Shown in pieces: positions 1-5,496 of a DNA stretch of 5,999 bases (positions are counted from its first letter, which is position 1; each line of letters opens with the position of its first letter). The stretch lies in the NCBI GenBank assembly GCA_013152045.1, contig JAADGZ010000091.1, positions 1-5,999 of the forward strand. Direction: 5' to 3'. A model generated the notes under the pieces. The model saw nothing but the letters and a program-made list of their open reading frames with translations. It was not told where the DNA came from and made no database searches. The translations under genes were made by a program, and so were the position numbers. This DNA is from Gammaproteobacteria bacterium. GTDB taxonomy: Bacteria; Pseudomonadota; Gammaproteobacteria; UBA6429; Thiohalophilaceae.

Positions 1-21
1 CGACATTCAGCGTATTTATTG

Positions 22-27
22 AAAGGA
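22..27 (+). promoter_or_regulatory. Ribosome binding site deciding the GTG start of the cyclase
   Basis: AAAGGA sits 9 nt before GTG at 37. The in-frame TTG at 19 overlaps this site and has too little upstream sequence in the window to judge its own site, so GTG is preferred. Confidence 0.6.
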
Positions 28-36
28 CTACAGCAA

Positions 37-1689
37 GTGAAAACTACTCAGCGCACAGTCGACACTGCAGCGAACTCAATTGGACGCCAGAACGGGTATA
101 TTCTCAGTCTTATCGATCGCGTGGGGCATGCCTTTATGAAGCGCCCCGCATGGCTTGCCGCTGTTGTTATTTTGGCCCTTGTTTTTCTTCCTATGGCTGT
201 GTGGTTAGACCTGAAACACTTATCGAATGATGCCTTGACCCGGCAAGCAGTTGATCTCAATAAAATGATTACAGAAATTCGCGGATATTACGCGCGAAAT
301 GTCGTTGGGAGAATTCTCAACAACCAGGGCAGGAGTACACCTACACATAACTATAAAGAGGTTGCCGGTGGCATTCCCATACCGGCTACACTTTCAATCG
401 AACTTGGAAATTTACTAGGGAAAAAGCAGAGCAAAATCGGATACAGCTTCCTTTCCGACTATGTTTTTACCAATCGGGAAAGCCGCGAGTTAACCCCTTT
501 TGAAACCTCTGCCATCAAGCAATTTCGAGAATCGAAAAACCCTGATGATCGCCTGATCAAAATTACCGGAAATCTCTTACGTCGCCAGATAAACATGGCA
601 GTGCCAGTCATCATGGGTAAATCGTGCGTGGCGTGCCACAACTCCCACCCCTTAAGTCCAAAAAAGGACTGGAAGGTCGGTGATGTTCGCGGCATCCAGT
701 CAATCCGTGTGGAACAACCGATAGCGGCGAATATCTTTTCTTTCAAATATTTATTGATCTACCTGCTACTGGCAAGCACAATTGGATTTTCATTTGTTGT
801 GTTGCAGTGGCGTCAGGCTGTGCAATACGCCCGCCTGAATACCGACCTTGAAGAAGCCAATTCTTTTCTGGCGTCCGTTTCAATGAAAATCTCCAAATAT
901 CTGTCACCGCAAGTCTACAAGTCCATTTTCCGGGGCGAGCGTGATGTCGTTATTTCAACCGAACGAAAAAAACTGACAATCTTCTTTTCCGATATCAAGG
1001 ATTTTACCGCCACATCCGAACGCCTTCAGCCTGAAGAGCTCACTTCTCTCCTGAACGAATATTTTACCGAGATGGAAAAAATAGCGCATGAGCACGGCGC
1101 AACCGTTGACAAGTTCATTGGTGATGCAATCCTCGCATTCTTTGGCGATCCGGAAACGAAAGGAGCCCACCAGGATGCACAGGAGTGTGTTAAAATGGCC
1201 ATTGCCATGCAGCAACGAATGGTCAGCCTCAACCAGGAGTGGCGCCAGCGTGGTATTGAAAAACCTTTCCTTGTTCGAATGGGAATAAATACCGGATATT
1301 GTAATGTCGGCAACTTCGGAAGTACCGATCGCATGGACTATACAATCATCGGTGCAGAAGCAAATCTGGCGGCCAGACTTGAATCAATCGCCAGCCCGGG
1401 TGGAATAGTTATCAGCTTTGAGACTTATTCTCTGGTCCAGAATATAATTCATGCCAAACAAATGAACGAAATTTCTCTTAAAGGCATTAGTCGTAAAATT
1501 ATACCCTATGAAATTGCCAATATCTACGGCACAGCTACTAATCAGAGCACTGACGTTCTCAATCAGAATACCGATCGCCTAAACCTGAAAATTGATCTTA
1601 CAGACATAAGGGGGGCCGAACGATATGAGATTGAAAATGCACTCAAATTAGCTCTCGCCAAGGTAAGCAACCAGGCACAAAAAAATTAA
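37..1689 (+). CDS. Membrane adenylate cyclase (class III) with periplasmic c-heme Tll0287-like/DUF3365 sensor domain
   Basis: Probably makes cAMP from ATP in the cytoplasm in response to a periplasmic redox or ligand signal. The 550-residue product has a membrane segment (about 38-57), a periplasmic domain with Tll0287-like/DUF3365 hallmarks (GYYARNVVGRI, SDYVFTNRESRELTPFE, CVACHNSHPLSPKKDW), a second membrane segment (about 238-258), a helical linker, and a class III cyclase domain from about 310. C197, C200 and H201 form one CxxCH heme-c site. D319 (FSDIKDF) and D363 (FIGDAILAFFGD) are the metal-binding aspartates; K359 and T436 are the adenine-selecting pair and N443/R447 (NLAAR) the transition-state pair, so all catalytic positions appear intact and ATP is the likelier substrate. 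A tail of about 50 residues follows. GTG at 37 was chosen because AAAGGA (22-27) lies 9 nt before it; the TTG at 19 overlaps that site. No HAMP domain is evident. The sensed signal is unknown. Confidence 0.9.
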   Translation: MKTTQRTVDTAANSIGRQNGYILSLIDRVGHAFMKRPAWLAAVVILALVFLPMAVWLDLKHLSNDALTRQAVDLNKMITEIRGYYARNVVGRILNNQGRSTPTHNYKEVAGGIPIPATLSIELGNLLGKKQSKIGYSFLSDYVFTNRESRELTPFETSAIKQFRESKNPDDRLIKITGNLLRRQINMAVPVIMGKSCVACHNSHPLSPKKDWKVGDVRGIQSIRVEQPIAANIFSFKYLLIYLLLASTIGFSFVVLQWRQAVQYARLNTDLEEANSFLASVSMKISKYLSPQVYKSIFRGERDVVISTERKKLTIFFSDIKDFTATSERLQPEELTSLLNEYFTEMEKIAHEHGATVDKFIGDAILAFFGDPETKGAHQDAQECVKMAIAMQQRMVSLNQEWRQRGIEKPFLVRMGINTGYCNVGNFGSTDRMDYTIIGAEANLAARLESIASPGGIVISFETYSLVQNIIHAKQMNEISLKGISRKIIPYEIANIYGTATNQSTDVLNQNTDRLNLKIDLTDIRGAERYEIENALKLALAKVSNQAQKN

Positions 1690-1789
1690 TTATCGTCGTT
1701 CATTATTTCCAGCCAGCCATCATCTGCCCGATTATTTTTAATAAGAATTCCCGGCATTTATGTTCTGAACAATAAGAAGCTCATGTCAT

Positions 1790-1812
1790 TTGGTCATAGC
1801 TGTTATGACCAA
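1790..1812. terminator. Perfect 9-bp inverted repeat, possible terminator of the cyclase gene or an operator
   Basis: TTGGTCATA and TATGACCAA are perfect complements around a 5-nt loop (GCTGT), followed by CCTTTTTG. It lies 100 nt after the cyclase stop and just before the FNR-type box, whose first two T residues belong to the same T run. A terminator reading fits the hairpin plus T tract, but the stem is AT-rich and the T run short. The symmetry also suits a dimeric regulator upstream of the next operon. The sequence alone cannot separate these. Confidence 0.5.
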
Positions 1813-1817
1813 CCTTT

Positions 1818-1831
1818 TTGACATGGATCAA
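1818..1831 (+). promoter_or_regulatory. FNR/ANR/DNR-type binding site
   Basis: TTGAC-ATGG-ATCAA matches the TTGAT-N4-ATCAA consensus of FNR-family regulators at 9 of 10 positions. Its centre (1824.5) is 41.5 bp before position 1866, the start site expected from the TATAGA box at 1854-1859; that is the classical class II activating geometry. Family members such as FNR/ANR (oxygen) and DNR/NnrR (nitric oxide) share this motif, so the regulator and signal cannot be told from the site. Confidence 0.75.
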
Positions 1832-1853
1832 TAGCTAACTTTGTTTACCGCGA

Positions 1854-1859
1854 TATAGA
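1854..1859 (+). promoter_or_regulatory. -10 element of the FNR-type promoter
   Basis: TATAGA matches TATAAT at four of six positions. With +1 placed near 1866 it spans -12 to -7, and the FNR-type box takes the place of a -35 element, as expected for an activator-dependent promoter. The predicted 5' leader before the ATG at 1933 is about 67 nt. Confidence 0.6.
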
Positions 1860-1932
1860 AAAACCATGGGGGAATACTCCGCTGGTACTGCCGAAGGCTT
1901 TGCAAGCGCAAAATCGAGAGGTGAATATTGAT

Positions 1933-2439
1933 ATGTTTCTTATAAAACCTAAGACATCACACCACTCTGGATCTTTACGGATGTGGACAGTCGGCGCCAT
2001 TGCAGGCCTTGTTGGCGGTGGTGCTGAAATTACGTGGATTGCCTTATACAAATATCTCTCCGGTGGTGAGGCCGCAGCTGTTGCTCGCGGCGTTACCCAA
2101 ACGGTGTTTCCACAAATGGGCGCACCAATGGCTGCTGTGCCACTTGGCATTGCCGTTCACATGGGGTTGGCAATCATACTTGGAATTGCAATTTCCATTT
2201 TCATCCGATCCATATTACCAGCCAGGGCTCCGGCTATTCTGGAACCAATTGCTGTCGTCGGACTGCTGGTTTGTGTATGGGCAATAAATTTCTTCATCAT
2301 TTTACCGGTGATCAATCCTGAGTTCGTCACGTTGGTTCCTTACACAACCAGCCTGGCCTCCAAAGTACTCTTCGGGGTTGCCGCAGCACTGGTATTCAAA
2401 CTCACAGGTGGCTCACAACTTGCCGCCAAACAAACATAG
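1933..2439 (+). CDS. Conserved-looking four-helix membrane protein, first gene of FNR-type operon
   Basis: I do not recognise a named family. The 168-residue product has a short polar N-terminus and about four membrane segments (near 17-38, 67-92, 103-127, 138-156). The first carries a glycine-rich stretch (GAIAGLVGGGAEITW) with a buried glutamate (E32); H76 lies in the second, and the loop contains ARGVTQTVFPQMG. There is no signal peptide or soluble domain. ATG at 1933 was chosen because GAGAGG (1916-1921) lies 11 nt before it. The frame stays open upstream to TTG at 1900, where GAAGG is only 2 nt away, too close for good initiation. It is followed after 14 nt by the next gene and lies downstream of a class II FNR-type promoter, suggesting expression at low oxygen or under nitrosative conditions. 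A transporter, a cofactor-binding subunit or an assembly factor are all possible. Confidence 0.75.
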   Translation: MFLIKPKTSHHSGSLRMWTVGAIAGLVGGGAEITWIALYKYLSGGEAAAVARGVTQTVFPQMGAPMAAVPLGIAVHMGLAIILGIAISIFIRSILPARAPAILEPIAVVGLLVCVWAINFFIILPVINPEFVTLVPYTTSLASKVLFGVAAALVFKLTGGSQLAAKQT

Positions 2440-2453
2440 AAAGGAGACATAAA

Positions 2454-2918
2454 ATGTCTAAAGAGATGATTTTGATGCTCCATCCCACATTCGGCGTTCT
2501 CGCCATGATCGCTGCTGTCTGGGTATTCGTTGAAGCCTTAAATGCCAGTGATGCAAACATTGGTCGTCTTCGGAACGCAAGTGTACTGTCGGCCATTCTT
2601 ATCTGGCTGGCCTACATCGTTGGAGGCTACTGGTACGTTATCTATTACGGTGGTGACAAAGCTTTGATCAAAGCTGGCCCGTGGCCTTTCGCCCATGGTT
2701 TCTTCATGGAAACCAAAGAGCATCTTTTCTTGATGCTACTGCTGCTGGGCACATTCCTGCCGATAGCTGCATACGGTGATGTCGTTAAGAAAAAGGTCAC
2801 GCGTAAACTTGTTCTGTGGACATCGGCATTGGTCGTCCTCATGGGTCTCTCAATGGAAGGAGCAGGTGCATTTATCAACATGGGCGTCAAGGTCGCCCTG
2901 CTCGCCAAACAGCTTTAA
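2454..2918 (+). CDS. Histidine-containing four-helix membrane protein, second gene of FNR-type operon
   Basis: A 154-residue integral membrane protein of a family I cannot name. Predicted membrane segments lie near 7-29, 44-65, 86-107 and 117-141. Histidines sit at or near helix ends: H10 in LHPTFG, H81 in PWPFAHGFF, and H90 in METKEHLF. This spacing resembles small membrane cytochromes b, so heme binding is a reasonable inference but is not shown. Other features are an aromatic patch (YWYVIYY, 59-65) and a basic cytoplasmic-type loop (KKKVTRK, 112-118). The start is clear: AAAGGAG at 2440-2446 is 7 nt before the ATG. It is co-directional with its neighbours, 14 nt after the previous stop and 12 nt before the next start, so the three are almost certainly one transcript and possibly one complex. 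Confidence 0.85.
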   Translation: MSKEMILMLHPTFGVLAMIAAVWVFVEALNASDANIGRLRNASVLSAILIWLAYIVGGYWYVIYYGGDKALIKAGPWPFAHGFFMETKEHLFLMLLLLGTFLPIAAYGDVVKKKVTRKLVLWTSALVVLMGLSMEGAGAFINMGVKVALLAKQL

Positions 2919-2930
2919 GGAGTTAGGAAT

Positions 2931-3251
2931 ATGACCACAAGTAACACAAATATGGCGGAAACCGCCAGCGCCAGGGTCACTGGCTATGGTATTTCTTATG
3001 CCATCACCAGCATTTTGAGCGCATTACTCGTTGTTCTCAAGGAAAGTAACGAGAGTGTGCTGAATTTAATGGTGTCGCTCACCGGGCACCACTGGATTAC
3101 CCATGGCTTGCTCGATGTGATCCTGTTCGTCGCACTTGGTGCGCTGTTAAGCAGTCGCAACATAACGATGAGCGGCAACACGCTGATCTCAACAGTTGTG
3201 GGCTCCACTATCCTGAGTGGATTGATCATCGCCGGGTTTTTCCTGCAATAA
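2931..3251 (+). CDS. Small three-helix membrane protein with GHHWITHG motif, third gene of FNR-type operon
   Basis: A 106-residue protein with a polar N-terminal stretch of about 18 residues and three membrane segments (near 20-36, 57-75, 84-104). The notable feature is a histidine cluster, H53, H54 and H58 in TGHHWITHG, at the start of the second helix, which could hold a metal or heme; this is inference. I do not recognise the family. The ribosome site AAGGAG (2917-2922) overlaps the stop codon of the preceding gene and lies 8 nt before the ATG, indicating coupled expression. It is the last gene of the operon: a strong hairpin begins 7 nt after its stop, and the next sequence is a remnant on the other strand. 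Confidence 0.85.
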   Translation: MTTSNTNMAETASARVTGYGISYAITSILSALLVVLKESNESVLNLMVSLTGHHWITHGLLDVILFVALGALLSSRNITMSGNTLISTVVGSTILSGLIIAGFFLQ

Positions 3252-3258
3252 ATCCCGG

Positions 3259-3296
3259 CCAATTTGGAGCGCCTCCTCTGGGGCGCTCCAAATTGG
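3259..3296 (+). terminator. Strong hairpin ending the membrane operon
   Basis: Arms CCAATTTGGAGCGCC (3259-3273) and GGCGCTCCAAATTGG (3282-3296) pair perfectly over 15 bp around an 8-nt loop, followed by ACCTTTCT. The T tract is weak, but the stem is long and placed right after the last gene. It sits between convergent genes (the minus-strand remnant ends at 3312), so it may once have worked in both directions. Confidence 0.8.
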
Positions 3297-3311
3297 ACCT
3301 TTCTGACTTAA

Positions 3312-3482
3312 TCATATACCGGCATACCAATCATAACCGTTATCTTCCCAATACCCGCCCTTGCCACCGCCAATATCAGCAAAAGATGAGATCAGTGTGA
3401 TCGAGTGCACTTATTTGGCATGTTTATAGCCAAGCTGCCGCTCAACACGCAGACGCAAGGGGGCGCCACATCCAGCTTCGGC
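3312..3482 (-). pseudogene. Remnant of sulfite-oxidase-type molybdopterin oxidoreductase (C-terminal end)
   Basis: The minus strand encodes GAPLRLRVERQLGYKHAK, an in-frame TAA (3411-3413), then SFADIGGGKGG running into GGYWEDNGYDWYAGI and a TGA at 3312-3314. This is the characteristic C-terminus of the oxidoreductase molybdopterin-binding family, which usually has a tyrosine after the AK; here that tyrosine codon has become TAA. Only about the last 57 codons survive and everything N-terminal, including the Mo-cofactor site, is missing. It directly abuts the cytochrome b fragment on the same strand, in the order expected of a cytochrome-then-molybdoenzyme operon, so an internal deletion probably joined the two. 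Identification rests on recalled family sequence. Confidence 0.75.
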
Positions 3483-3649
3483 GCGTTTTTTTCATGATGC
3501 AGGCAGGATCACCCATGACGGAAAAGCACGGAGCTGGCGACTGCCCGCTTCACCGCCCACATCCAGTGAGTCACCCGTGTCCAGATGGATTGGCGGTAGA
3601 TGAGAGATGGTTTTTCATCCTCAACCACCCCGGAAACCACATCGACCAT
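3483..3649 (-). pseudogene. Remnant of b561-type cytochrome b gene (5' part)
   Basis: Reading the minus strand from ATG at 3649, preceded by GGAGG with 5-nt spacing, gives a start typical of the cytochrome b/b561 subunits that accompany molybdoenzymes: LIYRQSIWTRVTHWMWAV, with H28 at the position of a heme ligand. Homology stops after WAV, where the usual FFLLLSGLQIFNAHP segment is absent, and the frame ends at a TGA after 46 codons. A second piece appears in another frame (about 3495-3533): LRAFPSWVILPAS, resembling the internal segment before QDLxxGRRWHFFFAW, ended by TGA at 3492-3494. The gene has therefore lost its core through a deletion and a frameshift and cannot make a working cytochrome. 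Identification rests on recalled family motifs. Confidence 0.7.
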
Positions 3650-3773
3650 AAAAACCTCCAACTGCTGATAAAATTTACCTACCAGTCAGTTACGGTTCAA
3701 ACGGCGCTATGGTTTAAATTTTGGAAAATAAAACAAATGTGGTTGAAAGGTGATCGCAATAATCTGGGGTTGA
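3650..3773. other. AT-rich spacer between the minus-strand remnant and the small secreted protein gene
   Basis: It contains the GGAGG ribosome site of the cytochrome remnant (3655-3659, minus strand) and presumably its old promoter, though I see no convincing -35/-10 pair. No hairpin ending the minus-strand gene at 3774 was recognised, and there is no coding signal. Confidence 0.4.
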
Positions 3774-4136
3774 TTACTTCGATTTGATATCCTTTTTAAC
3801 TTGATCCACCAGAAAATCAGCCAGATATTCGTTGATTTTTTCACCATCTTTCAGTGTGGCCTCCAGGTGCAATTTGGAGATTTCGCCATTCGCATAAAAG
3901 CACGATAATTTGGCATTAAATCCGCCTTCGGTGCCGGTGTATTGAATGGTAACACCCTTGTTCTGATCTCTGCTGGCGGGTTTGGCGTCTATGAATTTGA
4001 AAGTCTCGGTGTTTTCCAGCATCGCCTTCGCTACGGTTTTGCACTCCTTCTCCATATCTTTATCGGAAGCCGCAAGCGCTATTCCCGGGAGGATGAGAAC
4101 ACTGAAAAAAGTTATGAAGCTGATATATTTACGCAT
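3774..4136 (-). CDS. Small secreted (periplasmic) protein of unknown function
   Basis: The 120-residue product begins with a classical signal peptide: MRKY, a hydrophobic core (ISFITFFSVLILPGIA) and an ALA cleavage site after about residue 22. The mature part is about 98 residues, charged and soluble. It contains two cysteines (C32 in EKECKTVAK and C79 in KLSCFYANGE) that could form a disulfide in the periplasm. Segments such as VTIQYTGTEGGFNAKLSCFY suggest a beta-rich middle, and the lysine-rich C-terminus looks helical (YLADFLVDQVKKDIKSK). I do not recognise the family. ATG at 4136 is preferred to TTG at 4142 because it starts right at the basic signal-peptide end; the only ribosome-site candidate is a weak GGGA about 8 nt upstream. 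It stands alone, divergent from nadA. Confidence 0.8.
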   Translation of the reverse strand: MRKYISFITFFSVLILPGIALAASDKDMEKECKTVAKAMLENTETFKFIDAKPASRDQNKGVTIQYTGTEGGFNAKLSCFYANGEISKLHLEATLKDGEKINEYLADFLVDQVKKDIKSK

Positions 4137-4308
4137 AATCAAATCCCGTCTTTGTAGTCCATTAAGAGATCAAGTGTCTTATCAACATAAGCATGGTTTT
4201 TAGCACATGCGAGGAAATTTTGTTATTTGACTGGTAATACCAAATTAAAACATCTATATTTAGACTATAAAAGCATGTCTGTCGGATTGTGAGACAGAAT
4301 GTGTGTGG

Positions 4309-4325
4309 CCGGCTGATTCAGCCGG
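4309..4325 (+). terminator. Terminator-like hairpin in the nadA upstream region
   Basis: CCGGCTGA and TCAGCCGG are perfect complements around one base, so the practical stem is 5-6 GC-rich pairs with a 5-7 nt loop. ATGTTTTAAT follows. No plus-strand gene ends nearby, since the upstream gene is on the minus strand and diverges. It may end a short leader or small RNA, act as an attenuator, or be a protein-binding palindrome. A weaker 6-bp stem, TCTGTC/GACAGA (4278-4298), precedes it. Confidence 0.45.
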
Positions 4326-4338
4326 ATGTTTTAATACC

Positions 4339-4367
4339 CTATATATGCTCAAAATGAGCATATATAG
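4339..4367. promoter_or_regulatory. Large perfect palindrome before nadA, probable NAD-repressor (NadQ-like) operator
   Basis: Arms CTATATATGCTCA (4339-4351) and TGAGCATATATAG (4355-4367) are perfect inverted repeats around AAA. The centre is 44 bp before the nadA start. In alphaproteobacteria, comparative genomics has proposed NadQ as repressor of nadABC; the TGCTCA...TGAGCA core agrees with my recollection of its sites, which I could not check. The arms contain TATATA, so a bound repressor could cover the -10 region. No T tract follows, which argues against a terminator. Confidence 0.65.
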
Positions 4368-4386
4368 ACCCCCGACAAGCGGCCAT

Positions 4387-4391
4387 GGAGG
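4387..4391 (+). promoter_or_regulatory. Ribosome binding site deciding the nadA start
   Basis: GGAGG lies 5 nt before ATG at 4397. The in-frame ATG at 4385 overlaps this site and would add only MEVI, so the downstream ATG is the better start. Confidence 0.75.
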
Positions 4392-4396
4392 TTATT

Positions 4397-5470
4397 ATGG
4401 ACAATATCGCAATTACGCCAACCAGTGAGGCCGCTGTAAACAGTGCTGCTGAAAAATTCGGTATCCTTGAAAGGCCTGAACTTGAATACAACGATGCTCT
4501 GGCAAAAGAGATGGCACCGATGTATGAGCGCGTTAAAGACGTTATTCCATCAGTGGAATGGCCGTTTTTTGCCCCCTATATCAAGGCTATTAATGATCTG
4601 AAGAAAAAGCGCAATGCTGTCATTCTGGCCCACAATTACCAGACCCCTGAAATTTTTCATTGTGTTTCCGACATCAGCGGGGACAGCCTGCAGCTGGCTA
4701 AGGAAGCCACCAAAGTAGACGCTGATATCATCGTTCAGTGCGGTGTGCATTTCATGGCGGAAACATCAAAGCTGCTCAATCCTGACAAGACCATCCTTAT
4801 TCCCGACCAGTCTGCCGGGTGTTCTTTGGCTGATTCAATCACCGGGGCTGACGTGCGCCTGTTACGTGAAAAATATCCCGGCGTACCCATCGTCACCTAT
4901 GTCAACACCACTGCCGAGGTAAAGGCTGAAGTGGATATTTGCTGCACCTCATCAAACGCCGTGCAGGTGGTTGAAAGTTTCGGTGTTGATCGTGTTCTAT
5001 GCATTCCTGATGAATATCTCGCCAAATATGTCGCCACCCAGACTGACGTTGAAATCATCGCCTGGAAAGGCCATTGCGAAGTGCATGAACGCTTCACCGC
5101 TGAAGAGTTGCGCAACTACCGCAAAGCTGATCCCGGCATCCGCATTATTGCGCATCCCGAGTGCCCGCCCGACGTGCTGGCCGAAGCGGATTTCACCGGA
5201 TCAACCAGCGGCATGATTGACTGGGTACAAACCAAAAGACCGCAAAAAGTCATCATGGTGACTGAATGTTCGATGAGTGACAATGTCGCTGTTGAAACAC
5301 CGGGCGTTGAGTTTGTGCGGCCATGTAATCTGTGCCCGCATATGAAACAGATCACCCTGCCCAAAATTCTGGATTCATTGCTCTATATGCGTGATGAAGT
5401 CACCGTTGATCCTGAAGTTGCAGCCCGCGCGCGTTTGTCAGTTGAGCGCATGATCAACCTGAACAATTAG
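4397..5470 (+). CDS. nadA: Quinolinate synthase A
   Basis: Condenses iminoaspartate with dihydroxyacetone phosphate to form quinolinate, the second step of de novo NAD synthesis, using an oxygen-sensitive [4Fe-4S] cluster in the cytoplasm. The 357-residue product is full length for the longer NadA type. Visible motifs are [91 protein letters not shown] and [12 protein letters not shown]. By alignment to E. coli ligands C113, C200 and C297, the cluster cysteines are C142 (AGCSLAD), C227 (GHCEVHERF) and C313 (NLCPHM); all are present. About 25 nt separate it from nadB, whose product supplies iminoaspartate, so the two form an operon. The palindrome upstream suggests repression when NAD or a precursor is plentiful. 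I see nothing abnormal in the reading frame. Confidence 0.97.
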   Translation: MDNIAITPTSEAAVNSAAEKFGILERPELEYNDALAKEMAPMYERVKDVIPSVEWPFFAPYIKAINDLKKKRNAVILAHNYQTPEIFHCVSDISGDSLQLAKEATKVDADIIVQCGVHFMAETSKLLNPDKTILIPDQSAGCSLADSITGADVRLLREKYPGVPIVTYVNTTAEVKAEVDICCTSSNAVQVVESFGVDRVLCIPDEYLAKYVATQTDVEIIAWKGHCEVHERFTAEELRNYRKADPGIRIIAHPECPPDVLAEADFTGSTSGMIDWVQTKRPQKVIMVTECSMSDNVAVETPGVEFVRPCNLCPHMKQITLPKILDSLLYMRDEVTVDPEVAARARLSVERMINLNN

Positions 5471-5485
5471 AAACAACTAAGTACC

Positions 5486-5490
5486 GGAGG
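5486..5490 (+). promoter_or_regulatory. Ribosome binding site deciding the TTG start of nadB
   Basis: GGAGG (extended as GGAGGGG) lies 6 nt before TTG at 5497. The nearby GTG at 5492 is out of frame, and no in-frame ATG occurs before the conserved FAD-binding motif. Confidence 0.7.
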
Positions 5491-5496
5491 GGTGAG

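Noticed and set aside
955..1334. Minus-strand open frames inside the cyclase gene
   Set aside because: They are antisense to the highly conserved cyclase catalytic region and have no ribosome site or recognisable motif.
3231..3259. GCCGGG/CCCGGC 6-bp stem with a 17-nt loop at the end of the third operon gene
   Set aside because: The loop is long, the left arm is within the coding sequence, and it competes with the much stronger 15-bp hairpin at 3259-3296.
3395..3411. TGTGA-containing stretch resembling half of a CRP site
   Set aside because: Only one half matches, and it lies within the molybdoenzyme remnant, where the bases are explained by the decayed coding sequence.
3494..3787. Open plus-strand frame of 97 codons between the operon terminator and the secreted-protein gene
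   Set aside because: It runs antisense through the cytochrome remnant, lacks a convincing ribosome site and overlaps the end of the minus-strand gene; the minus-strand family motifs explain the sequence better.
4172..4188. Two TTGAT units on the minus strand upstream of the secreted-protein gene, considered as an FNR-type box
   Set aside because: They are direct repeats (TTGAT N8 TTGAT), not the inverted TTGAT-N4-ATCAA arrangement required.
3942..4203. Plus-strand open frames across the secreted-protein gene
   Set aside because: They are antisense to a gene with a clear signal peptide and have no supporting initiation signal.
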